NCBI RefSeq assembly: GCF_900100695.1
Contig: NZ_FNCF01000004.1
Span: 310,001 to 374,000 of the forward strand
From: Klenkia brasiliensis
Lineage (GTDB): Bacteria; Actinomycetota; Actinomycetes; Mycobacteriales; Geodermatophilaceae
DNA: 64,000 bases
Direction: 5' to 3'
Shown here: one piece after another, positions 18,401-26,975 of the stretch
Numbering within the stretch: the first letter of the stretch is position 1
How the letters are laid out: every line of letters starts with the position of its first letter
Position numbers and translations under genes: made by a program
Notes under the pieces: generated by a model
Told to the model about the DNA's origin: nothing
Seen by the model: only the letters and a program-made list of their open reading frames with translations
Database searches by the model: none

Positions 18401-18485
18401 CGGGTTCGTCGACGACTACCGCCGCGCCGCCCGGCACGCCCGCTCGGTCGTCGAGCGCGTCTTCTACGGCCGCGCCGACGACTGA
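15399..18485 (+). CDS. glnE: Bifunctional glutamine synthetase adenylyltransferase/deadenylylase
   Basis: The protein is 1028 aa, the usual length for actinobacterial GlnE. It has two nucleotidyltransferase halves: the deadenylylase half with GGRELNYVSDVDVVF at 244-258 and the adenylyltransferase half with GGREMSYGSDADVLF at about 750-764, plus the helical regulatory part between. Both metal-binding Asp pairs are present. It would attach or remove AMP on GlnA1, whose target Tyr406 is encoded at 23002-24438. The frame is open far upstream; GTG 15399 overlaps the amidotransferase stop (GTGA) and is preferred. Confidence 0.95.
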   Translation: MTDPVEVPRRAVVRLVRLGFEDGERVARLLASPELGLWDLDRNEPADPEAAPVVSALARAGDPDLAVLTLARLVEALDREDPGGELAAHLLSRLRGSANLRGQLLAVLGASAGLDDHLVAHPEDWTVLDTDDGPVRPTPLSLEQQMLRAVGADPDDPPWGVGLGTPAPDADVSRVRDLRRAYLRAVLSVAGRDLGGGLGADEVAGELADLAGAVLVAGLALAVADQPPGAPHCRIAVIGLGKCGGRELNYVSDVDVVFVAEPLDGADDAEATATAAKVCATLMRVCREAAWEVDAALRPEGKAGQLVRTLAGHVAYYEQWAGTWEFQALLKMRGVAGDPSLCREYVDALWPLVWKAGDRPGFVAEVQAMRRRVESLIPPAQAGRELKLGRGGLRDVEFSVQLLQLVHGRVDITLRTGGTLPGLLALSVGGYVGREDAATLAASYRFLRTVEHRLQLLRLRRTHLLPTDEVQLRWLARSLGYKPDHRGDAVAVLRAELALHTREVRRIHEKLFYRPLLSAVARVPGEQLALGSEAAGVWLRALGFADPDGALRHLAALTGGVSRSASMQRYLLPVVLQTLASAADPDAGLLAYRQVSEALGGNQWFLRLLRDEGQVAERLALLLGSSQYVAGLLTRTPEALRLLARDEELVPRPAAALTSAWRQSVARAGDAAEGVRVLRGLRRTELLRVACADLLGLLDVVGVGVALRDVAVATLEAGLDAAVRTWAADAKVPVDQVPVDLAVIGMGRLGGREMSYGSDADVLFVHRVREGADESRAAGAANQIAHALRRLLAEPAPDPAFEVDANLRPEGRQGSLSRSLSAFAEYYQRWVSVWEVQALLRAEPVAGDAALGRDFCALVDPLRWPAEGLTDAQVAEIRRIKARVESERLPRGADPATHTKLGRGGLADVEWTVQLLQLQHAHDHPALRVTPTVDALVALGEAGLLPTEDVDALRDAWERASRARNAVFLVRGRPGDQLPRPGLELSGVARASGYPADADPGGFVDDYRRAARHARSVVERVFYGRADD

Positions 18486-18556
18486 CGCCGGGAACAGACC
18501 CCACGCGGCGGGGGGTTGACGGCTGCAGGACCCACCGCCGACCGAAGGGTGCCACC

Positions 18557-19684
18557 GTGCCGATCGAGTTCCTGGGCATCGCCGCCACCAACGACGGGTC
18601 GGAGACCACGCCCCGCTCCGGGGGCAGCTTCGACAAGGAGTACACGGTCCGGCTCGGCCGGGCGCACGAGGACTTCGGCTGGGACCGGGTGCTGTTCGCC
18701 TACGGCTCCGGCGCGCCCGAGCCCTCGGCCGCCGCCGCGTGGCTGCTGGCGCACACCGACACCCTGCAGGTGCTGCTGGCCCACCGGCCCAACGTCAGCT
18801 ACCCGACCTTCGCGGCCAAGACCTTCGCCACCCTGGACCAGATCGGCGACGGCCGGCTCACCGTGCACGTCATCACCGGCGGCACCGACCACGAGCAGCA
18901 GCGCGAGGGCGACTACCTGACCAAGGACGCCCGGTACTCCCGCACCCGGGAGTACATGCAGATCGTCAAGAAGGCCTGGACGTCGCACGAGCCCTTCGAC
19001 TGGGACGGCGAGCACTACCGGTTCGCCGACTTCGTCTCCGACACCTTCCCGGTGCAGCAGCCCCGCCCCGACCTGTCCTTCGGGGGCTCGTCGGAGGCGG
19101 CCTACGCCGTGGGCGGGGCCGAGGCCGACGTCTACGCGCTGTGGGGCGAGCCGCTGGCGGAGACGGCCGCGCAGATCGAGCGGGTGCACGCCGCCGCCCG
19201 GGCCGCGGGCCGCACGACGATGCCGCGCATCCAGGTGGCCTTCCGGCCGATCATCGCCCCCACCGAGGAGCTGGCCTGGGAGAAGGCGCACCGCACGGTG
19301 GCCCGCATCGAGGCCATGCGCAACGGCAACGGCCGCTCGCCGCTGTCGATCAGCCGGCCGCCGGCGGCTGGGCCGGAGAACGCCGGGTCCCAGCGCCTGC
19401 TGGAGATCGCCGCGCGCGGGGAGCGCTTCGACCGGGCGCTGTGGACGCCGACCGCTGCGGCCAGCGGGGGAGCCGGCAACTCCAACGCCCTGGTCGGCAC
19501 GCCGGAGACGGTGGCCGCCGCGCTGCTGGACTACGTCGACCTGGGCGTGGACATCATCTCGATGCGCGGCTACGACCTGCTCGGCGACGCGGTCGACGTG
19601 GGCCGCTACGTCATCCCGCTGGTGCGCGAGGAGGTCGCCAAGCGCGACGCGGGGTTGAGCCCCACCGCGCAGGGGCAGGGCTGA
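18557..19684 (+). CDS. LLM-class flavin monooxygenase, SsuD-like
   Basis: The 375-aa product is a bacterial-luciferase-like TIM barrel of the alkanesulfonate monooxygenase (SsuD) subgroup: start IEFLGIAATNDGSE, AKTFATLDQIGDGRLTVHVITGG, the GDYLTKDARYSRTREYM helix, and the C-terminal LVGTPETVAAALLDYVDLGVD motif. FMNH2-dependent desulfonation of organosulfonates is the family activity, but transporter or reductase genes (ssuEABC) are absent here, so the substrate is open. GTG at 18557, 71 nt after glnE. Followed after 3 nt by the CDGSH gene. Confidence 0.85.
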   Translation: MPIEFLGIAATNDGSETTPRSGGSFDKEYTVRLGRAHEDFGWDRVLFAYGSGAPEPSAAAAWLLAHTDTLQVLLAHRPNVSYPTFAAKTFATLDQIGDGRLTVHVITGGTDHEQQREGDYLTKDARYSRTREYMQIVKKAWTSHEPFDWDGEHYRFADFVSDTFPVQQPRPDLSFGGSSEAAYAVGGAEADVYALWGEPLAETAAQIERVHAAARAAGRTTMPRIQVAFRPIIAPTEELAWEKAHRTVARIEAMRNGNGRSPLSISRPPAAGPENAGSQRLLEIAARGERFDRALWTPTAAASGGAGNSNALVGTPETVAAALLDYVDLGVDIISMRGYDLLGDAVDVGRYVIPLVREEVAKRDAGLSPTAQGQG

Positions 19685-19687
19685 GCG

Positions 19688-19972
19688 GTGCCCGACGAGC
19701 GTGAGCCCGCGACCATCACCCCCTACCGCGACGGCCCGCTGGTCGTGCGCGGTGACTTCCGGCTCGTGGACGCCGACGGCGTGGAGTTCGACCCGGGTCG
19801 CGACGTCGTGGCCCTGTGCCGGTGCGGCAAGTCCGGGCTGAAGCCCTTCTGCGACGGCAGCCACAAGCGGACGGGCTTCTCCGCGCCCAGCGCGCCGCGC
19901 AGCGACCGGCCCAGCCAGCGGCTGGCCGCCCTCGAGCAGGCCTCAGACGGCGACGGCGGCGCGGGGGCGTAG
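19688..19972 (+). CDS. CDGSH iron-sulfur domain protein
   Basis: A 94-aa protein with one CDGSH motif: Cys44, Cys46, Cys55 and His59 (CRCGKSGLKPFCDGSHK), the 3Cys-1His set that binds a redox-active, labile 2Fe-2S cluster. No membrane segment, so it is cytoplasmic. It starts 3 nt after the flavin monooxygenase gene and its 3' end overlaps the convergent haem-oxygenase-like gene by 30 bp. CDGSH proteins often accompany that enzyme in actinobacteria (recalled, not searched); an electron-transfer or cluster-supply role to it is inference. Confidence 0.9.
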   Translation: MPDEREPATITPYRDGPLVVRGDFRLVDADGVEFDPGRDVVALCRCGKSGLKPFCDGSHKRTGFSAPSAPRSDRPSQRLAALEQASDGDGGAGA

Positions 19973-20965
19973 CGCCGAGCGGCCCGCGCCCCACTCCTGG
20001 AGCACCCGGGCGCCGGCCCGGGACTCCAGCTCCAGCGCGATGGCCGCGCCGAGCAGGACGTCGTCGTGCAGCGCCGGCTCGGCAGCGACCAGCGAGCCGC
20101 ACATGTCGACCGAGGCCACCTGCTCGTGCACCGCGTCGGCCTCCACGTGCTCGTCGTAGAACAGCGTGGCGTCGTCGCCCTTGCCCAGCCGGCGCAGGCC
20201 GGAGGCGTAGCGGCGGCTGGGCGCGGTCGAGGTCATCTCCACCAGCGCCAGGTGGCCGACGACGGCACCGCGCAGCCGGCGGTGCAGGCCGAGGAAGCTC
20301 ATCGCGTTGAGCGTGGCCAGCACCTCGGCGGGTGCGGCGTCGACGTGCGCGCCGTGGGTGTCGTCGAGCTCGAAGGTGCGCATCAGCCGGCCGAAGAGAG
20401 CCGAGTGCATCCGCACCGGTGACCCGCCGCCGTACTCGTCGGCCTGGATCTCCACGAGGGCGGCCTTGGCCCGGCCCGAGATCCGCGGGATGGCCCAGGT
20501 GTGCGGGTCGGCCTCCTTGAGGTGGTAGACCGACCGCAGGGTGAGGAACTCCGCCCACTGGGTCTCGTCGGCCCGCTTGGCCATGTGCTCGGACAGCGAC
20601 GGGCCGTCGTCGGCGGCCACCATCGCGGCGAGCTGCCGGTCGACGGTGCCCTCGGGGCACGCCCGCACCCACGGTGCCGCGGCCTCGCGCAGGGCGGTCT
20701 CGAACGCGCGCTCGAGCACGGCGCGCAGGGCCAGCAGCTGCGGGTCCCACTCCCAGCGGTCGTCGACCTCGTCGAACCCGCGGTAGTGCAGCTCGTAGCA
20801 GGTGTAGAGCGCGACCTGCAGGTCGTCGTCGGCCAGCGGCACCGGTGTGGTGGCGACCTGGTCGGCCAGCGCCAGCGTGCTCGGGCGCAGCGCGCCGGGG
20901 GTGTCGGAGGTCAGGTCGGCGTGCAGGGCCTGCGACAGCGGGCCGCGCGGGGTGGGGAGGGGCAC
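19943..20965 (-). CDS. Haem-oxygenase-like iron-containing redox enzyme (HDO-type)
   Basis: The 340-aa protein is predicted to be helical and fits the iron-containing redox enzyme family (haem-oxygenase-like diiron oxidase fold). Candidate ligands are Glu58/His60 (YELHYRG), Glu172 (LVEIQADEYGG), His187, and the FYDEHVEADAVHEQ motif (Glu272, Asp277, His280), the spacing seen in the third core helix of this superfamily. The substrate is unknown. GTG at 20965 is chosen from the start of plausible sequence; no strong Shine-Dalgarno is seen. The stop overlaps the convergent CDGSH gene by 30 bp, and a small Cys-rich gene lies just upstream on the same strand. Confidence 0.78.
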   Translation of the reverse strand: MPLPTPRGPLSQALHADLTSDTPGALRPSTLALADQVATTPVPLADDDLQVALYTCYELHYRGFDEVDDRWEWDPQLLALRAVLERAFETALREAAAPWVRACPEGTVDRQLAAMVAADDGPSLSEHMAKRADETQWAEFLTLRSVYHLKEADPHTWAIPRISGRAKAALVEIQADEYGGGSPVRMHSALFGRLMRTFELDDTHGAHVDAAPAEVLATLNAMSFLGLHRRLRGAVVGHLALVEMTSTAPSRRYASGLRRLGKGDDATLFYDEHVEADAVHEQVASVDMCGSLVAAEPALHDDVLLGAAIALELESRAGARVLQEWGAGRSALRPRAAVAV

Positions 20966-21018
20966 CGTCGTCCCATGCCCGGGGGCAGGGGATCCGGAAC
21001 CTCCCCGGACGCCGCGGA

Positions 21019-21192
21019 TCAGGAGGCGAGCCGCAGGTCCTGCCGGCGGCGGGCGGGGGTGAGGCCGAAGCGCTCGTCGGCCAGGGCGGCCTCCAGGCAG
21101 GGGCCGGTGAGCGAGCAGCGGGCGGGACCGCACGCGCACTCGTCCAGGGCCAGCAGCTCGGGGCGGCTCGTGCGCGTGGCGGTGCGGGTCAT
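21019..21192 (-). CDS. Small Cys-rich protein upstream of the HDO-type enzyme
   Basis: The product (57 aa) has a basic N-terminus followed by DECACGPARCSLTGPCLEAAL, four Cys in a C-x-C-x4-C-x5-C arrangement, and an Arg-rich tail. The ATG at 21192 has a good Shine-Dalgarno (GAGGAG) about 7 nt upstream. It precedes the diiron enzyme gene by about 53 nt on the same strand. It could bind a metal or Fe-S cluster, or be a substrate or partner of the enzyme; no named family is recognised. Confidence 0.6.
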   Translation of the reverse strand: MTRTATRTSRPELLALDECACGPARCSLTGPCLEAALADERFGLTPARRRQDLRLAS

Positions 21193-21335
21193 TCCTGGCT
21201 CCTCGTGGTTGGGTGTGCACTCGAAGTTACCGTCTGGGCACATGTCGACTCATCGGCGAACTGTGCCCAGCCGGGACCGCAGGTCGGTGCAGTCGTGCCG
21301 TCGGCCTGGACGCGTCCCCGGGGTGCCGTCCAGCC

Positions 21336-22876
21336 TCACCAGCTGTCGAACGCGGCGGCCATCCGGGCCTGCTCCTCGAGCACCTCGTCCATCCGGGCCT
21401 GCACCGCGCCCAGCCGGCCGATCTCGGTGCTGGTGGCGAGGATGCCCTCGGCCACCGACCGGGTGGTCTCCTGCATGCCGGTGATCTGGTCGGCGACCCG
21501 CTTGGTCGCCCCGGCGGTCTCCCGGGCCAGCTCCTTGACCTCGTTGGCCACCACGGCGAACCCGCGGCCCAGCTCGCCGGCGCGGGCGGCCTCGATCGTG
21601 GCGTTGAGCGCGAGCAGGTTGGTCTGGTCGGCGATCCGGCTGATGATCGCGATGACCTCGCCCACCGCGGCCGACGCCTGGGCCAGGGTGTCCACCTCGG
21701 CGGTCATGGACGACGCCTGCGTGATCGCCGCGGCGGCCACGCGCCCTGCGTCGTGCCCGGCCTCCCGGAGCCGGGAGATGGTCTCCGACAGCGCCCGGGC
21801 GTTGGCCGCGTCGTCCTCGACCCGGCGCAGCACCTCCAGCCGCTGGGAGACCAGCTGGGCGACGTTGCGCAGCGCCGAGCCGCGCGACTCCGACAGCGCG
21901 ATGGTCTCGGTGGTGAAGAAGTCCATCGTGCCGATGACCTCCCCGCCGACCAGGACGGGGAAGCACACGCCCGACCGGACGCCGGCGCGCTGCGCGGCGG
22001 GGGCCCGCACGCAGTCGGTGAGCTCGGCGAGGTTGGCCACGAAGACCAGGTCGCGGGCCCGCCACGCCCGCCCGGAGAGCCCGACCCCCTCGGCGAAGCT
22101 CGCCGCCAGGGTCACCTCGCGGAACTCCGGGCCGGCGGAGCCGGACTCGAACTCGAACCGCAGCACCCGCTCGACGGGGTCCATCGCCCAGTAGGAGCCG
22201 TAGGCCCAGCCGAAGGCGGTGCGCACCGTCTCCAGCGCCACGCGCAGGGCGCTGGACCGGTCGGTGGCGGCGGCGACGCTGGTGACCACCTCGGTCACCG
22301 CGCCGCGGTCGTCGACGGTCTCCTGCAGCATGGCTGCGGCCAGGGCGCCCCGGCGCGCGTGCGTGGCCAGCCGGCTCAGCGTCTGCCACTTCTCGGTGCG
22401 CCCGCCGAAGAAGGGCAGCTCGGCGTCGCTGTAGTACTCGTGCAGGGCCACCACCCGGTCGTGCTCGACGAGCGGGATGACCGCGCCGTGCCGGGCGCCG
22501 GCCCGGGCCGCGGCGGCCCACCGCAGGCACACCGCGCGGTCGCTGCCGGCGTCGACCAGGACCGGACGGCGGGTGCGGATCGCCTGGCCGGTGTAGCCCA
22601 GGTCGGCGCGCACGCGCTCCCCGACGGTGCCGGGGGCGGTGGCCATCGCCGGGCCATCGGTCCCGCCTCGCTGACCAGCACCACGTCCTCGCCGTCGACC
22701 ATCCAGGCCGCGCCGTAGGACAGCTGCAGCGAGCCGACCAGCGAGGTGACGATCTTGACGTGGCCGTCGGTCTCGCTGGTGATCCCGCCGTCGAGCACCT
22801 CGATGACCTTCTCGATCGCCTCGACGTCCTGCGGCACCGGGGTGGCCGCGGGTGCGGGGGTGGGGCTGCGGAACAC
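21336..22876 (-). pseudogene. GAF-domain methyl-accepting chemotaxis protein, frameshifted
   Basis: Starting at GTG 22876 (AGGAGG 5 nt upstream) the frame encodes an N-terminal GAF-type domain ([15 protein letters not shown] ... [17 protein letters not shown]) but leaves the family pattern after about 22660. The continuation ([20 protein letters not shown]) is in the frame shifted by one base, then a second GAF domain and the MCP signalling hairpin ([32 protein letters not shown]) to the TGA at 21336. The gene length, 1541 bp, is one base short of a 514-codon gene. There is no membrane segment, so it would be a soluble receptor. Real mutation or sequencing error cannot be told apart here. Confidence 0.8.
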
Positions 22877-22954
22877 GGTGTCCTCCTGCGGACGGCGGGC
22901 GTTGCCGCTTGTATCGGCAGGAGAGGTTCCGTTTCGGCACGGTCCGGAACGACG

Positions 22955-22987
22955 ACGGCCCCCGACCTCGGCGAGGTCGGGGGCCGT
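22955..22987 (-). terminator. GC-rich hairpin after glnA1
   Basis: An inverted repeat with arms of about 14 bp (ACGGCCCCCGACCT / its complement) and a short loop lies 15 nt after the glnA1 stop. No T-run follows, as is common in high-GC actinobacteria. Confidence 0.65.
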
Positions 22988-23001
22988 TGGGGCGACGTGG
23001 A

Positions 23002-24438
<1,437 letters not shown>

Positions 24439-24472
24439 CGATCCTCCGGGAGTGGGCGGACGGCCGAGCCGG

Positions 24473-24478
24473 AACCTA
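24473..24478 (-). promoter_or_regulatory. -10 element of glnA1 (TAGGTT)
   Basis: Reading the minus strand, TAGGTT lies just downstream of the GlnR box and predicts a start near 24466 with a 5' leader of about 28 nt carrying the Shine-Dalgarno GGAGG. Confidence 0.5.
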
Positions 24479-24488
24479 CGAGCGGGCG

Positions 24489-24526
24489 GTTGCCCGCCGG
24501 TGTCCCGTGTGTTTCCGATCCGTTAC
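24489..24526 (-). promoter_or_regulatory. GlnR box of glnA1
   Basis: On the minus strand the half-sites GTAAC (24526-24522), GAAAC (24515-24511), GACAC (24504-24500) and GCAAC (24493-24489) follow one another with exactly 6 nt between each. This matches the actinobacterial GlnR a-site/b-site consensus gTnAC-n6-GaAAC-n6-GTnAC-n6-GAAAC. The position, immediately upstream of the -10 element, fits an activator. Confidence 0.8.
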
Positions 24527-24550
24527 AGCGGCCCCGGCGTGTCGCGCGCC

Positions 24551-24556
24551 TACGCT
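24551..24556 (+). promoter_or_regulatory. -10 element TACGCT of the leaderless RDD gene
   Basis: TACGCT is followed after 6 nt by the ATG at 24563, predicting a transcript that begins at the start codon. It is divergent from glnA1, with the GlnR box between the two promoters. Confidence 0.5.
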
Positions 24557-24562
24557 GGCGGC

Positions 24563-24982
24563 ATGGCCGGGGACGAGAGCACACCCTCCCAGAGCCGCGC
24601 CCGGGGCGCGGCGCTGGGGCTGCCGGCCGACGGCCCGGGCTCGGTCGCCCCCTTCGGCACCCGCGCGGTCGCGTTCGCCGTCGACGTCCTGGTGGCGGCC
24701 GTGGTGGCGGGGCTGGTCCTGCAGCGGCTGCCGCAGAACTGGAGCCTGCTGGCCTTCGGGCTGATCACCGTGGGCTCGCTGGTGCTGGTCGGCCGCACGC
24801 CCGGCCACGCCCTGCTGGGCCTGCAGCTGGCGCACCCCCGGCAGGGTGAGCGGGTGGCGCCGTGGCGGGCCGTCGTCCGCACCGCGCTGCTGATGGTGCT
24901 GGTGCCGGCCCTGGTCGTGGACGGCGACGGCCGCGGTCTGCACGACCGGCTCACGCAGACCGCGGTCATCCGTCGCGTCTGA
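24563..24982 (+). CDS. RDD-family membrane protein
   Basis: A 139-aa integral membrane protein with three hydrophobic segments (about 33-55, 58-78 and 105-122). The RDD signature residues are present: Arg in GTRAVAFAVD, the Asp that follows, and Asp of GLHDRLTQT near the end. The family role is not firmly known (transport in some members). In mycobacteria a similar small RDD gene also lies beside glnA1. ATG 24563 fits a leaderless transcript; the longer open frame upstream overlaps glnA1. Confidence 0.82.
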   Translation: MAGDESTPSQSRARGAALGLPADGPGSVAPFGTRAVAFAVDVLVAAVVAGLVLQRLPQNWSLLAFGLITVGSLVLVGRTPGHALLGLQLAHPRQGERVAPWRAVVRTALLMVLVPALVVDGDGRGLHDRLTQTAVIRRV

Positions 24983-24985
24983 GGG

Positions 24986-26104
24986 TCACCCCCGGGCGGC
25001 GTGCACCGCCTCGGCCAGCCGCCGGACGCCGTCCTCGACGTCCTCGACCTGCACCGCGGAGTAGGCCAGCCGGAAGGAGTTCTCGCCGCCCCCGAGCAGG
25101 AAGTCGGTGCCGGCCACGATCGCCACGCCCCGGTCGGCCGCCTCGGTGACGATGCGGGCGACGTCGTGCCCGGCGTCGGCCGGCAGCGACACCCACAGGA
25201 AGTAGCCGCCCTCGGGACGGCGGAAGGTGGCCTCGGGCAGGTGGGCGCGCAGCGCGGCGTCCAGCGCGCCGACCCGTTCGGCCAGCGCGGACTTCACCCG
25301 CTCCAGCGCGGCCGGGAACCGCTCGCCGGTCAGGTAGGCGTGCACGATCCCCTGCGCCACCATGTTCGGGGCGATGTAGGTGTTGGTGGCGCGCACCCGG
25401 ACCTTCGCGATGAGTGCGGGCGGCCCGACCAGGTAGCCCACCCGGATCCCCGGGCAGATGGTCTTGGAGAACGAGCAGGCGTAGACCACGTGCTCGCTGG
25501 CCGCGCCGCCGTCGAGCTCCAGCATCCGGGGGAGCGGCTCCCCGCTGAACCGGACGTCGACGTAGGGGTCGTCCTCGAACACCAGGAACCCGTGCTCGCG
25601 GGCCAGCTCCAGCAGCCGCTCCCGCTTGGCCAGCGACAGGGTGTACCCGGCGGGGTTCTGGAAGGTGGGGATGACGTGGGCCAGCGCCGGCCGCAGGCCA
25701 CCGGCCAGCAGCTCCGCCACCTCGTCGACGGCGATCCCGTCCTCCTCGAGCGTCACCAGCCGGACGTCGGCACCGCGCTGCCGCAGGCCCAGCAGCGTGC
25801 GGTCGTAGGTCGGCCGCTCGGCCAGCACCGCGGTGCCCGGGGTGACCAGCTCGTCGAAGAGGAAGGCGTCGGCCTGCATGGAGCCGTTGGTGACCAGCAC
25901 GTGGTCGACCGGGACGCCGTGCTTGTCGGCGATCCACTGCCGCAGCGGCGGGTAGCCCACCGCGGTGCCGTAGCCGGTCATCCCGGCCGGGTCGGCGGTG
26001 AAGGCGTCGACGGCTGCCTGCTTCAGGCCCTCGACGTCGACGATGTCGGTGGACGGCGCGCCACGCGCGAAGGAGACCGGACGGACGGCGGGGGAGCTGG
26101 TCAC
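24986..26104 (-). CDS. PLP-dependent aminotransferase (class I/II)
   Basis: The product (372 aa) is a fold-type I aminotransferase of the MocR-like/2-aminoadipate subgroup without an N-terminal DNA-binding domain. Seen: GTAVGYPPLRQWIA, VTNGSMQADAF, the cofactor-contacting PTYDRTLL, IPTFQNPAGYTLS, FEDDPYVDVRF and the Schiff-base Lys in CSFSKTICPGIRVG. The substrate is unknown; aromatic or 2-aminoadipate-type amino acids are typical. The start at 26104 is a GTG. Tail-to-tail with the RDD gene (3 nt gap); downstream of DUF4191 on the same strand. Confidence 0.87.
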   Translation of the reverse strand: MTSSPAVRPVSFARGAPSTDIVDVEGLKQAAVDAFTADPAGMTGYGTAVGYPPLRQWIADKHGVPVDHVLVTNGSMQADAFLFDELVTPGTAVLAERPTYDRTLLGLRQRGADVRLVTLEEDGIAVDEVAELLAGGLRPALAHVIPTFQNPAGYTLSLAKRERLLELAREHGFLVFEDDPYVDVRFSGEPLPRMLELDGGAASEHVVYACSFSKTICPGIRVGYLVGPPALIAKVRVRATNTYIAPNMVAQGIVHAYLTGERFPAALERVKSALAERVGALDAALRAHLPEATFRRPEGGYFLWVSLPADAGHDVARIVTEAADRGVAIVAGTDFLLGGGENSFRLAYSAVQVEDVEDGVRRLAEAVHAARG

Positions 26105-26156
26105 GGCGGACAGTCTCCCCGACGGCCCGCCCCGGTGCTCCCGGTGGTGCCCGCCG

Positions 26157-26939
26157 TCAGCGGCGGCGCATCTGCCGCTGGCTGACCGTCATCTGGCGAC
26201 CGCCGGGCATCGGCCCGCCGGGGATGGGCATCCGGGCGCCGCCGAGGGCGTTCATCCGCTTGCCCAGGCTGTTGACCTCGGCGCCGTCGAGGTTGCGCGG
26301 CAGCTTCATGACGTGGGAGGACAGCTTCTTCAGCGGCACCTGGCCCTCGTCGTCCCCGACGGTGATGTCGTAGATGGGGGTGTCGCCGACGACCTTGGCG
26401 ATGCGGCGCTTCTCCTGCGCGATGAGCCCGCGCACCCGCTGCGGGTTGCCCTCGGCGACCAGGATGATGCCGGGCCGGCCCAGCACCCGGTGCACGGCGT
26501 CCATCTGCGGGGTGCCGGCGACGCCGGAGGAGACCCGCCAGTCACCGCGCATGCCCTCGAGCACCCAGGCGGCGGCGCCGGGCTGGCCCTCGACCTGGCG
26601 GTAGGCCGAGCCCTGCGCCCGGCGGCTGAACACGATCAGCGCCGCGAGGGCACCCATCAGCACCGCGATCGGGATGAACAGCAGCGGTGCGTCGAACAGG
26701 ACGGCGATCAGCTCGACCACCGCGGCGACCACCACGAAGGCGATGAGCATGAACCACGGCAGCTTGGGGTCGTTCTTGTAGGTCAGCTTGTAGGCCTGAC
26801 CGACCTGACGCAGCGTGGTCTTGATCTTCGTCAGCCGGCCGACCTTGGGCTTGCCGTCCTTGCCGAGCTTGGCCGCCGTCGCGCCCTTCCCCTGCTTGGT
26901 CGCGGGGGTGGGGGCGTCTGTGGACTTGCTGCGGGCCAT
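26157..26939 (-). CDS. DUF4191 membrane protein
   Basis: The 260-aa protein has a basic N-terminus, two membrane segments at about 63-83 and 85-106 and a cytoplasmic C-terminal domain (GSAYRQVEGQPGAAAWVLEG ... RPGIILVAEGNPQRV ... VPLKKLSSHVMKLPRNL). This is the conserved actinobacterial DUF4191 family, always next to lipA in mycobacteria as here. Its role is unknown; the location suggests a link to lipoate or envelope metabolism. TATCCT lies 7 nt before the ATG, so the mRNA may be leaderless. Confidence 0.88.
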   Translation of the reverse strand: MARSKSTDAPTPATKQGKGATAAKLGKDGKPKVGRLTKIKTTLRQVGQAYKLTYKNDPKLPWFMLIAFVVVAAVVELIAVLFDAPLLFIPIAVLMGALAALIVFSRRAQGSAYRQVEGQPGAAAWVLEGMRGDWRVSSGVAGTPQMDAVHRVLGRPGIILVAEGNPQRVRGLIAQEKRRIAKVVGDTPIYDITVGDDEGQVPLKKLSSHVMKLPRNLDGAEVNSLGKRMNALGGARMPIPGGPMPGGRQMTVSQRQMRRR

Positions 26940-26946
26940 GCCGCCC

Positions 26947-26952
26947 AGGATA
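26947..26952 (-). promoter_or_regulatory. -10 element TATCCT of the DUF4191 gene
   Basis: TATCCT on the minus strand, 7 nt before the ATG at 26939; leaderless geometry. It lies in the 36-bp gap after lipA. Confidence 0.45.
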
Positions 26953-26975
26953 GGCCCGGGGTCGGCCGGGGTGGA

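Noticed and set aside
22640-22680. Programmed ribosomal frameshift in the chemoreceptor
   Set aside because: No slippery heptamer or downstream pseudoknot is evident; a lost base is simpler.
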